Part shown: positions 23,106 to 33,490 of the stretch, one piece after another
How the letters are laid out: every line of letters starts with the position of its first letter
Position numbering within the stretch: position 1 is the first letter of the stretch
Source: Diabrotica undecimpunctata
Taxonomy: Eukaryota; Arthropoda; Insecta; Coleoptera; Chrysomelidae
Direction: 5' to 3'
Assembly (NCBI RefSeq): GCF_040954645.1
Contig: NC_092808.1
Coordinates: 115,236,049-115,300,048 of the forward strand
Length of the DNA: 64,000 bases
Position numbers and translations under genes: made by a program
The notes under the pieces: generated by a model
Told to the model about the DNA's origin: nothing
The model's input: the letters and a program-made list of their open reading frames with translations, nothing else
The model's database searches: none

Positions 23106-23488
23106 TTTTTTCTAAAGGACATTGGATAGTTATATGCACCAATACGTTGGGATGAGTGCCTAATTGAAATGAAATCTTATCACCTTTCTGAAAAGTTTTA
23201 CCTATTAATTCATGGTATTTATACTGTACAGAATTTAATATTACTGGAGCGTCAAATGCATAATGTTGTATGCTCTCTATTTTTCCATTTACGGAGAAGA
23301 CATAAGCTGTTCCACCATTTTCAAGAACGTAGTATTCTTTATTCAAATTTAATTTTTTTTTCTCCTCTTAGTGTTAAAACGAATTTACTGTAAAATGTAG
23401 AAGCGTCGCAAACAAAATATAGTTCACTCGGTCTTGATAAATTTTTACATGATTTTAAAAAATGGTTACCAAATTTACTTACAGGCAT
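23098..23488 (-). pseudogene. Small Polinton protein, paralog of the next gene, frameshifted
   Basis: The minus ATG at 23488 starts MPVSKFGNHFLKSCKNLSRP. The frame breaks in a run of nine A (near 23353-23361) and the second half (from 23346) reads EYYVLENGGTAYVFSVNGKI and ends HITIQCPLEKNV. Both halves parallel the neighbour at 23517-23864 (MPINRFGTHFL..., YYILENMET..., FILQCPLEKDI), so these are tandem duplicates. Function unknown; similar short 'MP-nrFG' proteins recur in insect Polintons as I remember them. The break may be a sequencing error because it lies in a homopolymer. Confidence 0.7.
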
Positions 23489-23516
23489 TTTGATAATTAT
23501 ATCTACACTTTCGTGT

Positions 23517-23864
23517 TTATATATCTTTTTCTAAAGGACACTGGAGAATAAAGTCTACAATTATTAAAGGTAAATTAGTTAACTTGAATTGAATTGTATC
23601 CTTTTTTATTTGAACACCAACCAATTCATTCAATTTATATGTTTTAGAATTAATACAACTAAACGGAAATGGAAAAGTGGTCTCCATGTTTTCCAAAATA
23701 TAATAATTTTTATTAATTTTTAAATTTTCATGTCCTCTTATACGATAAAAACATTTGCTAAAAAAAGTTTCTGGATTAGCTGTAAAATATAAGGGTACCG
23801 AAATGTCATCACTACAAGTTTTTGACTCGGATAAAAAGTGAGTTCCGAAACGATTTATTGGCAT
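23517..23864 (-). CDS. Small Polinton protein (115 aa), unknown function
   Basis: Intact frame whose ATG (23862-23864) overlaps the upstream gene's stop in a TAATG arrangement, suggesting coupled expression or tight packing. It has an N-terminal MPINRFGTHFL motif, alternating beta-like hydrophobics in the middle (YYILEN, FPFPFSCI) and a conserved end VDFILQCPLEKDI shared with the next gene. No cysteine ligand set or membrane span. It might be a minor virion or spike component, since it lies among structural genes. That is inference from location only. Confidence 0.7.
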   Translation of the reverse strand: MPINRFGTHFLSESKTCSDDISVPLYFTANPETFFSKCFYRIRGHENLKINKNYYILENMETTFPFPFSCINSKTYKLNELVGVQIKKDTIQFKLTNLPLIIVDFILQCPLEKDI

Positions 23865-25003
23865 TATTGTATTATTCCACCTTCTCGAAGTTCTTCAATT
23901 ATAGATATAATTTCATTCACGTGTCCGTCGTTTCCCGCAGCTTGTGATGCGATTAATAACCTTAATCTATCTATTATTTCAATAAAATTATCAAAGTATT
24001 TATACTCCAATGGCTTCCCACTATATTTTCTGAAAAGTGCACCACCCCTTTTTTTATAATGTTTAGCTAAATTTCGGGTAACAGGTCCCTGCGCTAAATT
24101 TCCAGGAAGTGAACTTAAACGAACTCTAGATGGTTGTGGTCTCGTTTCCAAAGCTGGTTTAATAATAAAATTATATTTATCCTTTATTTTTGACGGAATA
24201 CTTTTTATAGGTAAGTCAGGATTATTGTTTCTATATATCGCATTTGTTCTACGTAAAATATCAACACATTCATTAACATCTGTTTTTTTAAACGATACTG
24301 GATTCGTTTTAAATAAAAGCTCGTAGAGCCCTGGAGTTCCCTTGTATCTTATATTATTGATAATAAGATCCGCGCCATCAAAATCAATTAGAGAATTTCC
24401 AATAGAAAATTTTTCAGTTTCCAAATCATGGTAAACTCCTAAATCATGGTCAAAATTACCTTTTGTGTCTTCAATGTTAGCTTTAATATATTTCTTTGGT
24501 AAAGGTGATGTATAATTCTCATAAAATTGATTCATTATATCTGGATTTGTAATAATTTGATTAAATTCTCTAAGCGTATCCTCAAAATACCGATTAATAT
24601 CCTCATCCGTGGTATTAGTTTGTCCTTCTGACTCAAAAGTTTCTTCTGGTTGTCTTTCCCTTGGAATAATAGATTCATCACCAAAGTTGGTAGGTGTTTT
24701 TGATCCCCCAGGAAGTACACTCGTATTTGGAGAAGAAAATGCTAAGCGATAATTGGATTTTCGCATTTTGTAGTCTTTTGGTGTACTCAACTTGATTGGT
24801 TTATCAAACGAATATTGTGGTTCTTGTTTAATAGACGGAACAGTTTCCAGTTTATGTAAAAGTTCATTAAGTGGTTGTGTAATAGGTTTATAATTTTTTT
24901 CTAAAGCAGATTGAGACTGAGCTATGTCATGTTTTAAACTAAGATACTTCTTCTTCAACGCTTGTCGTGATAAAAGCAGTTTTCGCGTAACTTTAGGATC
25001 CAT
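23864..25003 (-). CDS. DUF8207-type Polinton protein (379 aa)
   Basis: ATG at 25003. The N-terminal third is charged and helical (KVTRKLLLSRQALKKKYLSL), likely coiled coil, followed by a Pro/Ser/Thr-rich linker. The middle block IDFDGADLIINNIRYKGTPG followed by LYELLF, with RRTNAIYRNNNPD after it, is the pattern I associate with DUF8207 proteins of Polintons and related elements in invertebrates. The C-terminus has a GGALFRKYSG segment and a final helix ending SIIEELREGGIIQ. Function is not established. Its place between ATPase and small structural genes suggests a virion or assembly role. Intact in this copy. Confidence 0.75.
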   Translation of the reverse strand: MDPKVTRKLLLSRQALKKKYLSLKHDIAQSQSALEKNYKPITQPLNELLHKLETVPSIKQEPQYSFDKPIKLSTPKDYKMRKSNYRLAFSSPNTSVLPGGSKTPTNFGDESIIPRERQPEETFESEGQTNTTDEDINRYFEDTLREFNQIITNPDIMNQFYENYTSPLPKKYIKANIEDTKGNFDHDLGVYHDLETEKFSIGNSLIDFDGADLIINNIRYKGTPGLYELLFKTNPVSFKKTDVNECVDILRRTNAIYRNNNPDLPIKSIPSKIKDKYNFIIKPALETRPQPSRVRLSSLPGNLAQGPVTRNLAKHYKKRGGALFRKYSGKPLEYKYFDNFIEIIDRLRLLIASQAAGNDGHVNEIISIIEELREGGIIQ

Positions 25004-25023
25004 TGTGTACTAGGAATGTTAGT

Positions 25024-25708
25024 TTAAAGCCTTATATACCTATCGAACCCATATCGATATCGACCCATTGATTTGGGAGAGTCTTTGTCAATGACAAGAA
25101 ATCCATATCTGTCTTTCCAGCAGATTGAGCACAAATCTTTAAATTGTTGGAAAGTCATGTCTATATTAACGTGATCGTCAAAAATATGTTTTAAATTTGT
25201 AAAGTCTTTTTGGAAAACTACAAGTAAATTAGAATTATCTCTAATTAATAGTTTTGGAATAGCACTGTATGTTTGACATAAATAAAAGCAATCTATATTT
25301 TTATGTCTCCCATAACAAAAATACCTTTGTACAATTTTTTTGATCACACGATGGAATATCATCAAAAATAACTATTGAATTTTCTTTAATATCATCAGGA
25401 GATGGTACATTATTGGGATCATTATATCCTTCAAAGCCAATTTCTTTTATTGGCTCAACCAAGTTTCGCAAATATACATACTTTGGTTGATACAACGACT
25501 TGGAATATAAATATATATTCTCAAATCTTAGACCATTTGGATGCTCAATTAAAGACAATAATACATTCGTCTTGCCACAACCACTTGGTCCAACAACTAA
25601 AAACCTTCTGTTGCCACCAAAAAGATAACCATGTTTTACATGTTGTTCCTCTGTAACCTCATCATGGTTAGAAATAGGAAGAGAGAGTTTCTGCTTTTCA
25701 ATCTTCAT
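25024..25708 (-). pseudogene. Polinton packaging ATPase (FtsK/HerA type), frameshifted
   Basis: I prefer the start MKIEKQKLSLPISNHDEV at 25708 over the upstream ATG at 25780, which would overlap the divergent gene. The Walker A motif VVGPSGCGKTNVLLSLIEHP lies near residue 35 and the Walker B SIVIFDDIPS near residue 110. The frame breaks at an A-run around 25336-25342. The second half (25365-25024) carries the later strand with CQTYSAIPK, typical of A32-like genome-packaging ATPases. In Polintons and relatives this motor pumps DNA into capsids. The break is in a homopolymer and could be an assembly error. Confidence 0.88.
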
Positions 25709-25778
25709 TAATAAAATGTTTTTAAAACTTTGGGGTATATATAGCCCATCTACTATATATATATATAAGTGAGACACC
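25709..25778. promoter_or_regulatory. Divergent promoter region between ATPase and PLA2 genes
   Basis: The 70-bp spacer contains GGGGTATATATAG at about 25733 and a second TA run at 25757-25770. A TATA-type box here could serve both directions. The spacer is the only gap between the two divergent start codons. Confidence 0.45.
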
Positions 25779-26435
25779 ATGAAAAAAAAGATTCAAGGGC
25801 ATATAAAAAGAAAAGGGCGTGGATTATTAAACAAAATTATAAATAAGCTTCCATTAGAACTCCATCTTCCAGGATATTCATATTGTGGACCAGGAACTCG
25901 TTTACAACAAAGATTAGAGCGGGGAGATAAGGGAATTAATAAACTAGACGAGGCTTGTAAACACCACGATATTGCATACTCTACAAGTACTGATTTATCA
26001 ACCAGACACAAGGCGGATCAGATTTTAGAAAACAAAGCTTGGGATATTGTAAAATCTAAAGACACACCGTTTGGACAGAAGGCAGCTGCTTGGTTTGTTA
26101 CAACAGCTATGAAAGGAAAGCGTAAGTTGGGAATGGGTCTTAGACGCAAAAAAGGTGGTTCTCTTCGTAAAAGAATAAATAAGAAAAAAAGGATCATTAA
26201 AACACCAAAGAAAGGTGGATTCCTTCTCCTACTTCTCCCACTGATCGGTGCTTTATCTGCTCTTGGGGGCCTTGGTACTACTATTTACAAGACCATTGGA
26301 GATGCGAAAGCTAATCGAATTAGTCTTGAAGAACAAAAACGCCATAATCTAGCCATGGAACAGAAAGGCAAAGGATTATATCTAAGACCTTATAAGGGCT
26401 ATGGATTATACTTGAAGCCTTATTCAAAAAACTAA
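25779..26435 (+). CDS. Polinton phospholipase A2-like / hydrophobic capsid-associated protein (218 aa)
   Basis: After a basic N-terminus, residues 33-40 read YSYCGPGT, the calcium-loop motif, and residues 56-67 read LDEACKHHDIAY with the HD catalytic pair at 63-64. This is the phospholipase A2 signature known from parvovirus VP1 unique regions. A highly basic middle follows (RRKKGGSLRKRINKKKR), then a Gly/Leu hydrophobic stretch around residues 145-170 (GGFLLLLLPLIGALSALGG) similar in style to adenovirus core/minor-capsid peptides, and a Tyr/Gly-rich repeat tail (KGLYLRPYKGYGLYLKPY). Expected role: membrane breach during entry of a virus-like particle. Frame intact. Confidence 0.8.
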   Translation: MKKKIQGHIKRKGRGLLNKIINKLPLELHLPGYSYCGPGTRLQQRLERGDKGINKLDEACKHHDIAYSTSTDLSTRHKADQILENKAWDIVKSKDTPFGQKAAAWFVTTAMKGKRKLGMGLRRKKGGSLRKRINKKKRIIKTPKKGGFLLLLLPLIGALSALGGLGTTIYKTIGDAKANRISLEEQKRHNLAMEQKGKGLYLRPYKGYGLYLKPYSKN

Positions 26436-26690
26436 ATCTTCCTCATCATGCTTTAACAAGTACTGATATAATAAAGCATGGTAAAGCTCTTTCTTTGTTT
26501 AGAGGTGTGTATATGAGAAATAATATGCCAAAAAAAAATTCATAAAAACGAGTGTGGTGTTATAAATTTAGATTCTAATCGTGGAGTCGGAACCCACTGG
26601 GTAGCTTACGCAAAATCTAAGTCTAACGTAATTTACTTTGATTCTTATGGAGACTTACCCCCTCCAAAAAGCATAATAAAGTATTTTTTC
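26436..26690 (+). pseudogene. Adenain-like cysteine protease, 3'-truncated and frameshifted
   Basis: After the PLA2 stop, a plus-strand frame reads LPHHALTSTDIIKHGKALSL and breaks in a nine-A run near 26530. The next frame holds NECGVINLDS, then GVGTHWVAYAK (catalytic His) and VIYFDSYGDLPPP (acidic residue). Adenovirus-type maturation proteases follow this order and end with a catalytic cysteine about 50 residues on. That part is missing: the coding sequence stops near 26690, where polymerase sequence on the other strand begins. No in-frame ATG is clear, so the start may overlap the PLA2 gene. Confidence 0.8.
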
Positions 26691-26694
26691 TTGT

Positions 26695-29600
26695 CTTGTT
26701 TTGTCTACCCCATGTTGATTATTTTCCGAATAATTAGATGTATCAAAGTAACGTAGATTTTTGTTCATATCATCATAAAAGTTTGGTGTTTGTACTTCTA
26801 GAATGAGCGAATCAGTATCTGTATAGAGAAGATTAGCATTATTGTGGTACTTGTTTTTTATATACCCGTAGAAGAAATCATAAATGTCTTAGATACATCC
26901 AGAATAGAAAAACCAATATATAAAGGTTTATCGTAAATAATTTTGGGTTTATTTAAATGAATTGCAACTAAATTTTCGCTGAATATTGATAATGAGTTAA
27001 ATTCTGGTTTGGCAATTAAAGATTTTGCTCCAACCCTTCCCTTGCTATTTTCCCACTGAGAAACAAGACGTATATCCTTTCTTTTATATATTCCTTCCAG
27101 GCTTTTGCCGAATATAGCATTGACAAGAAGCTTAAAAAGATCACGCTCAAATTCATTTTTGGCGTTGTTTCGGAGAAAAGTATTCAGATCAATATATTTT
27201 TTTAACCAAAGTGATTGGGAGAATTCTAGTATTCTATGCACTCTTTCTAACTTTAATCCGTACTGTATACATTGTTTTAAATTTCTATAATGTATGACAT
27301 ATTTTTTTTTATCGTATAAATTAGGAATCAGTTTTTTGTATTTACTTTTAGGTGGTACTATTGACTCGGGGCAAAATGGTAAGTCGTTATGCTGATCATG
27401 CATATTGGGTGGATAATGCAAGTCTACTTCCAACACATACCCCTTTTCACCATCATCATCAATATTAAAAACATTAAATTGGTCAATTTCTTGTTCATTT
27501 AACCATCTAAAATTTCCCCAAGGAAGAGGTTGGCTCATGGCGGCACCGTAGAGATTAGTGGCATCTAGATACATTATGTACGTTTCCGGTTTTGTTGGAT
27601 CGAAATTACTTAAAAATCTGTTGTTTGCAATACCCATACGTTTCGTACAGGTAGCCACGCCTCCTCTGATCCCTTTTTTGAAAAAGTGTACCATATCAAC
27701 ATCCGTTAAAAGCTGAAGCTCGATATCGGTATATTTTAACATAGCATCCCATGTTAGAGATGGGGCTGTAACATAATGTGCAGGATCCAATTTGTACTCT
27801 TTGAGACATACCTTTCTAAAATTTTCAAATATGTCAGCTAGTAGAAGTACATCTGATTTTAAATACAGCATTCCATAATCCCCCATAGATTGGCAGTTAA
27901 AATGATCCCAGACCTCCTGTGCTCTGTTATAATCTTCTGTAGTTATATGTTCTCCCCTTAAATTATCATAAAATTTTTCTTTAGATGGTAGATGTTTCTC
28001 TTCTAATTTGATATAACTATCAATATATGTATATGGAAATACACCTTTACGGCGCATTAAACCGAACTCTTTTTCACCTGGGAAATATTTCCTTATTTCA
28101 TTGCATTGACTAGACTCTAATGTTTGGCTTAATTTATCTAAAGACTTTGCTAAAAATTTAAATGAATCTACAAACCTCAATTTTAAATAAACATTATGTT
28201 TTTTTGAATCATCACTCTTGTGTACTAGAACAGATTTTGAAAATGTAATATACTTTTCTTTAGTTTGCGCAATAGCTGATAAATACTCCCCATTAGTTGT
28301 TAATTCCTTAATAAACATGTGGCAATCGTAATTTGTTAAATTATAAAATAGAATTGGAATAAAATTAGGTACCTTAAAATTTAAGTTGCAGGAATTGTGT
28401 GCTGCACCTCTGTATAATCCTGTAAGATGATCATGATCTTGAACTCTTTTGTCGAACGAGGAAAACGATTTCTGGCAAATGGAGCATTTGATGGCATTCT
28501 GAAAATTCTTGTTTTCTTCTCTAGTCAAAGACACCATTGGTTTGATATGCTTTAAATGATTCTGGTATAAATTAATAGCTAAAGCATCTAACTTTTGAAC
28601 AAACACTTTAGCAGCGTCCTCACCCTGATATGTTTCCAATCTTGATAAACTATCATCAAAAAAACACTTGAGGTAGAAACAAAATGAATAAGGCTGGTGT
28701 TCTGCAACTTTGATTGTGTAGGATTGTCCATCTGATGGATCACAATGATGTATTGGCTTAAGAATCGACTCAAAGTCAGCATAAATTACAAACGGGTGTT
28801 GGCTTGTCTTTTCAATATTGATAAATTTTAGAATATTGGATGGAAGAGTTTCACCACACTTGTTAACTCTCAATTCACTGGTTGGGAGTATTGTAGAGAT
28901 GTGTAAACAATCATTTTCTTGGTGATTTTTCAGCTTTTCAAGGGTTGAAAAAGTTTGAAGACACCCATCACAGAAATATTGTTTTCCGTCATATTTTGTC
29001 TTTTGAGTTTTTACTAAGCGATACAAGTCTGTCATGAGACAATAATGGCTCTGATTATTGTCACTTATTAATAAAAGATTAACATGTGTAAGTTTACGTT
29101 GTTGAGTATAGTGAAGTGGTCCTACAACTTCATATTGCATCTTGTTTTCTTTAAAATATGATTGAAGACCGTAAACGTTAACTGATATATTGTTTAAAAT
29201 CTCAAACTTGTTAATGTCCTTTAACTTAACCGGGAACCCGATACCATCAAAATTTAGAAGTGTGTCACAAGGAGGATATGACTCTGGTTTTGTTGGATCA
29301 CCATTAGCAGGAAATATAGCAGCCATCACACAATAAGCAAAACACATGCTATCTTTGTTTTGAATATTTAAAATTGCACCTTTTCTTTTAATCTGCGATT
29401 GAAGATTAATATATGCTGATGCAGAAACAGTACTGAATTTGTTAATGTTGACATCTAGGAATAGAATTCCCTGAAGTGCCCAGTTGGAATCTTTCTCCTG
29501 GAACTCTGATGCTTGTGTCATTATCGCTTCAGCAAAGTCATCATACATGTCGGATATGTGACTACTCAAAGTGAAGATTTTATTAGATGTATTCATTGAC

Positions 29601-30043
29601 TTAATATCTGACATCTCATTCTCGGGTTTGTAAAACATCGCAAACAGTTCACAGTTAACTTTAAGAGCCGTGTGTTGAAGAAGATAGTCACTAAGAATTT
29701 TTATTACTTTTGGTTTAACCTCATTCATGAAGCCGGAATAGGAAATTTTGTTAGATTTACTCATAAATCGGTATGATGCTATTCTATTTTTAAATGCATG
29801 TGTTAGTTTAGTAACACCATTCTCAAGCACTTCAACACCTATTGGTCTTAGTCTCTTTCTCGGAATCGGGCAAGCGGCGTAACACGAACTAACTTCATGA
29901 CGTTGTAAATTAGAACCTCGTGTGAAAGTCTTTCCACATTTGTTACAGATAAACACACGCGAGTGACTCTTATTACATACAGTCATATGTCTACGAAGGT
30001 TATAAGACCGCGAAAAAGTTTTACCGCACGTACACTGATTCAT
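26695..30043 (-). pseudogene. Polinton protein-primed DNA polymerase B, frameshifted and C-terminally truncated
   Basis: ATG 30043. Residues 1-60 hold two C2H2-type fingers (CTCGKTFSRSYNLRRH; CNKCGKTFTRGSNLQRH). The 3'-5' exonuclease motifs are YADFESIL (near 418), LTNYDCHMFI (near 570) and YLKSDVLLLADIF (near 725). An endonuclease VII/HNH-like zinc patch (CSICQ... DHDHLTG) is near 535. Polymerase motif A, MYLDATNLYG, is near 823 and motif B, KLLVNAIFGKS, near 975. The frame shifts near 26885. Motif C, YTDTDSLI, is in the new frame at about 26835. The sequence then ends near 26695, about 60 residues past motif C, where the protease begins. Role: replication of the element. Confidence 0.93.
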
Positions 30044-30500
30044 CTTATATGTTTAAACATCTAGAATGATTCACCCAAGCTTAAATACCCTTTTTTACCC
30101 CTACTTCTGCGCTATAGCCTCTATGTGGGTGCGCAGATGTTTTGCTTTCCACCTTTCTTTATATAAATAACACAAATGAAAAGCTGCGACTATGTGACCC
30201 GTATATTTGCAAATTATATTGTAAGGGCTGATATACAGACCCGTATGTATGTAAATTATCATGTGGCGGCAACTGTATGTAAATTACACCTGCAAACTAG
30301 TGATAGGTGAATGTAAATCAGGAAGCAGATGTTTGACAGGTAAACGACAGTTATATGCTAACCCTTTGTGTATGGGGATAGGTTAAAAACACAAGTTCCC
30401 CACTTATAATAGATATAGGAGAGGTGCTCCTCGGCTTTATAAAATAAAATAAGACACTTATTCGGTCAGTTAAACTTTTACCATAGCAGACAGAGAAATC
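30044..30500. promoter_or_regulatory. Divergent intergenic region with octamer-like sites
   Basis: Lies between the polymerase start (minus) and the Cys-rich gene (plus). It holds GTATGTAAATTA twice (about 30244 and 30270) and GAATGTAAATC (about 30311). ATGTAAAT is a one-base variant of the ATGCAAAT octamer repeated in the element's ends. A (T/A)-rich start 'cttataatag' lies at 30402. A shared promoter is inferred. Confidence 0.4.
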
Positions 30501-30884
30501 ATGGAACAAGACGATTTAAGTAGTGAGGCATCAACAATTGATCTTGACGAAATAATTGACAGTGAATTTTTAGAAGTAGATAATTCCGAAATTGACGAAA
30601 AAATTGTTAATATTAGTGATATTGATAATAGATGGTTTTTAGTTAATCAACAAAGTTACCCTATATGCGTTACAGAACACTATTACATTTTGGACAATAC
30701 TCCACTGTGCATATCTTGTTTTTTTAGTGTATTGCAAGGACTACCAAGCGAAGTCCCATCTGCCCATGTGAGCCGCCATGTTAGTGGGAGATATAATGAA
30801 ATATCTGGACATCATTGCGCTGTGTGTGAAACAACACTATATTCCGTGGTGTTTATAAACCACTGTCTTCTGTGTAATACATAG
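30501..30884 (+). CDS. Acidic/Cys-rich Polinton protein (127 aa), unknown
   Basis: ATG 30501 follows the divergent region. Residues 1-45 are strongly acidic (MEQDDLSSEASTIDLDEIID). The second half is rich in Cys and His: a CISC pair, an HVSRHVSGRY patch, then HHCAVC and NHCLLC near the end. That spacing looks like one or two zinc-binding sites. There is no known domain I can name. An acidic leader with a zinc ribbon-like end could suit a regulator of transcription or host response. That is a guess. Confidence 0.6.
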   Translation: MEQDDLSSEASTIDLDEIIDSEFLEVDNSEIDEKIVNISDIDNRWFLVNQQSYPICVTEHYYILDNTPLCISCFFSVLQGLPSEVPSAHVSRHVSGRYNEISGHHCAVCETTLYSVVFINHCLLCNT

Positions 30885-33230
30885 ACTATACAATTAAATA
30901 GGTATTATACTTGGTTATACAAATATATAAATTTTTAAAAAAGTGTTGTTTTAATTCTTTAAGTTTTATTTAATGAAAATGTTAACAAAATGTCCCATAT
31001 CTCTGAACCCAAAGCAGTTTTTTATTTTGAAATGTATTGTTTAGTTCCGCAGAGATTTTTTAAAATACTTGCAAAAAATCCAAAAAACTTTGTTTTACTT
31101 TTTTTTCGTATTTTTCAAAAAAAAAACTTTACCAGGAACTTAATATTATCTACCTACTAATACTGTAAAAATTTGGGCCTTTTATCTTTTAAGGATCCAG
31201 AGATATTTGATATAAAGTGTTAAAAAACACTAAAAAATCCAATTTTCGGACTTTAACTATAATATAAATAAGATCCCAATAACATTTCTTTTCATTTCCA
31301 AGTTCGAAAACATTTAATTTTTATCTAAAACCTTTTATTTTTAAAAATTATGACAAATTAAAAAATTTCGTTAAAATCCTGGCCTATTTTATTTGAAATA
31401 ATCCATGAAGTACGGTAGGGTACTGCTGGCGCCATCTTTAATTTCAATGGCGAAACTCTCCAAGATTACATTTAAACATTGAGTAGAGGTTATCGTTTTA
31501 ATTTATAGATGGAGCTAAATGACTGAAAAGTGTTCAAATAATAAATAAATGTTTTACTGGTCATGTCTGTTTTAGCAAAGAATATAGACGCTTAAGTAAT
31601 ATAACATAAAATGGCGGTTCGTTTGTTGATATATTTGAATAAAATCTGGTGTTTTTTCTGTTTGTTTTCGTAAAAAAATGGTGTGTGTGTGTGTGTGTGT
31701 CTGTTTGTGGGTGTTTGTGAAATATCTGGATTATTTAAAATTATGTCAAAAAGTAAGTAATCTACGATTATTATTTCATGTTTAATAACAAGCAAAATTG
31801 ATTTATAGATAGTACTTTGTAATATAATACAAATATTGTATTTGAAATTTGCTTTAAACTATAAGTCAAAACAAAAATTATTTCATGTGTTGGTTTATTT
31901 AAAAATTAACAGTATTTTTTATACTTTATACAAAAACATGATTTCGATTGTCAAATTGGGTCAAAGAATTCATGTAAATTTCATAAAAAGTCATTATTTT
32001 TCATTTTTTATCAATTTAGACCATGAAACAGAGATTTTTGCAAATGCGAAATAATTTTCGCCGATTTTTTTCCATTAATAGGAACACTAAACTTGGATAC
32101 TTTCCTTTTGGTTTTTTCACAGAAAACTAAAACTTTTTAACTTGAATTGTTTGGGTTTGTCACTAAAAAATAATTATATAATGGAGCAAGTATTGGTTTT
32201 ATAGGATCCTAATCCCTCTCACAGTCCTATACCCCTCTCTGAATTGCTATGTAGTGGTGTAACCAATGAAAAATAAACCTTATTTCTTAGACCCAACCCA
32301 CTCCCTACTTACCTCTTACTAAAGGTAATTTCTACAAACATAATCTTTAATAATTTTCTTTGTGTCTCAATACCTGCTACCCACATCAATTAAATCTTGA
32401 AGAACCTCACCTGTGTAGTGCTACCAGCAGTTTATTAACTTAATTTCAGGCCTCTTTCAAGCAGCTACATATGTACCCATATAAAACTACAAAATACTAA
32501 TTGAAAGAAAAAGGGTATTTCATTTATTGCAGACTGCAAAGTTTATGCATTCAGTACCCCTATCCAACTACACAATACTAATTGAAAGAAAAGGTGTTAC
32601 TTTATTTATTGCTTGTTGTACAATTTATCTATAAGTACCTCTATATACCTACTCACTTAAAGACAAGATGCTAGTTGCATCTGTGCATATATTACTACAA
32701 TTAATTTTCTTTGTATCCACATTCATTGGTACCAACATAAGTAGTTAATTTGCTAACTTCTTTATTTATATCCACCCATATAACATACTAATTAAAGAAA
32801 AAGGTGCCACTTTAATTATTGCAGGCTGCAAAATTTATACTACCCATATAACAAAATATTACTTAAAAGACAAGATTCATTTATTGGAAGTTGCAACTGC
32901 ACCAGTACACAATATTAATTGAAAACAAATGTCCCTGCACCTTGAGACCCATCTGAACAAGTACAAAGTGTTTAAAAAATTAACATGTGTTGTTATAGCT
33001 ATATAGTGACCAAATTCTTTGTTAAAATACAGTAAATATTAGTGAAAAGAATAAAATAAAAAATGTTTTTTTATGAATGCATTTTTTATAAATTAATGAT
33101 TTTTGGCTGTTTATTCTTGAAACTTTATGAAACAGATATGAGGCTTTTCGGCAATACTATATTTGTGGTCTAAAATTTATGTAGTAAATTAATACAAACA
33201 GTATTAATTGTGATTAAAATTTTTTCTAAA
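30885..33230. other. Non-coding right arm of the Polinton
   Basis: More than 2.3 kb with no plausible gene, AT-rich, including a (GT)n at about 31680-31700 and a degenerate repeat array at 32480-32940. Insect Polintons usually have genes here. It may be an inserted sequence or decayed genes, for instance the missing capsid genes. A lone CAAAGAATATAGACG at about 31577 matches the inverted ends described at 11502. Confidence 0.55.
32480..32940. repeat. Degenerate ~70-90-bp tandem repeat
   Basis: Five or six units, each with a version of 'acaatactaattgaaagaaa' then 'ttatttattgcaggctgcaa' and a 'taccca' spacer (at about 32487, 32572, 32655, 32784, 32850, 32915). Strongly diverged and without coding content. 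Confidence 0.7.
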
Positions 33231-33490
33231 TTTCTTTGTAAAATTTGTCTCAAAATTAGTGAAAGGAGTAGTATAAATAAAAATGTTTTATGAATGTATT
33301 TTATTTTTCTGTTTTATATTTAGTACATGATTAATATTTTAGCGGTTTTTTCTATTCTAAGTCGGAAGCTTACTCGGCCAAAGCAACAAATTCCCAGTAC
33401 CTGGTTCTACATGGACAATTTTCTTCAACGTAGTGGATACGGACATTTTCGTTAAAGTTGACCATTAAATAGTCCTTGATATCTTTATAA
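33230..33490 (-). pseudogene. Decayed second copy of the PPP1R15-like gene, mirror orientation
   Basis: The minus strand from about 33480 to 33230 aligns to 21870-22100, including the 3' flank ('cactaat-ttaggacaaattttg' region). The 5' part still reads MVNFNENVRIHYVEENCPCR, then the frame is broken by changes near 33370. The copy therefore covers the gene and its downstream flank, and lies at the opposite end of the element facing the first copy. Confidence 0.8.

Noticed and set aside
25709..25780. Upstream ATG at 25780 for the ATPase
   Set aside because: It would overlap the divergent PLA2 start and translate the TA-rich promoter; the ATG at 25708 is more plausible.
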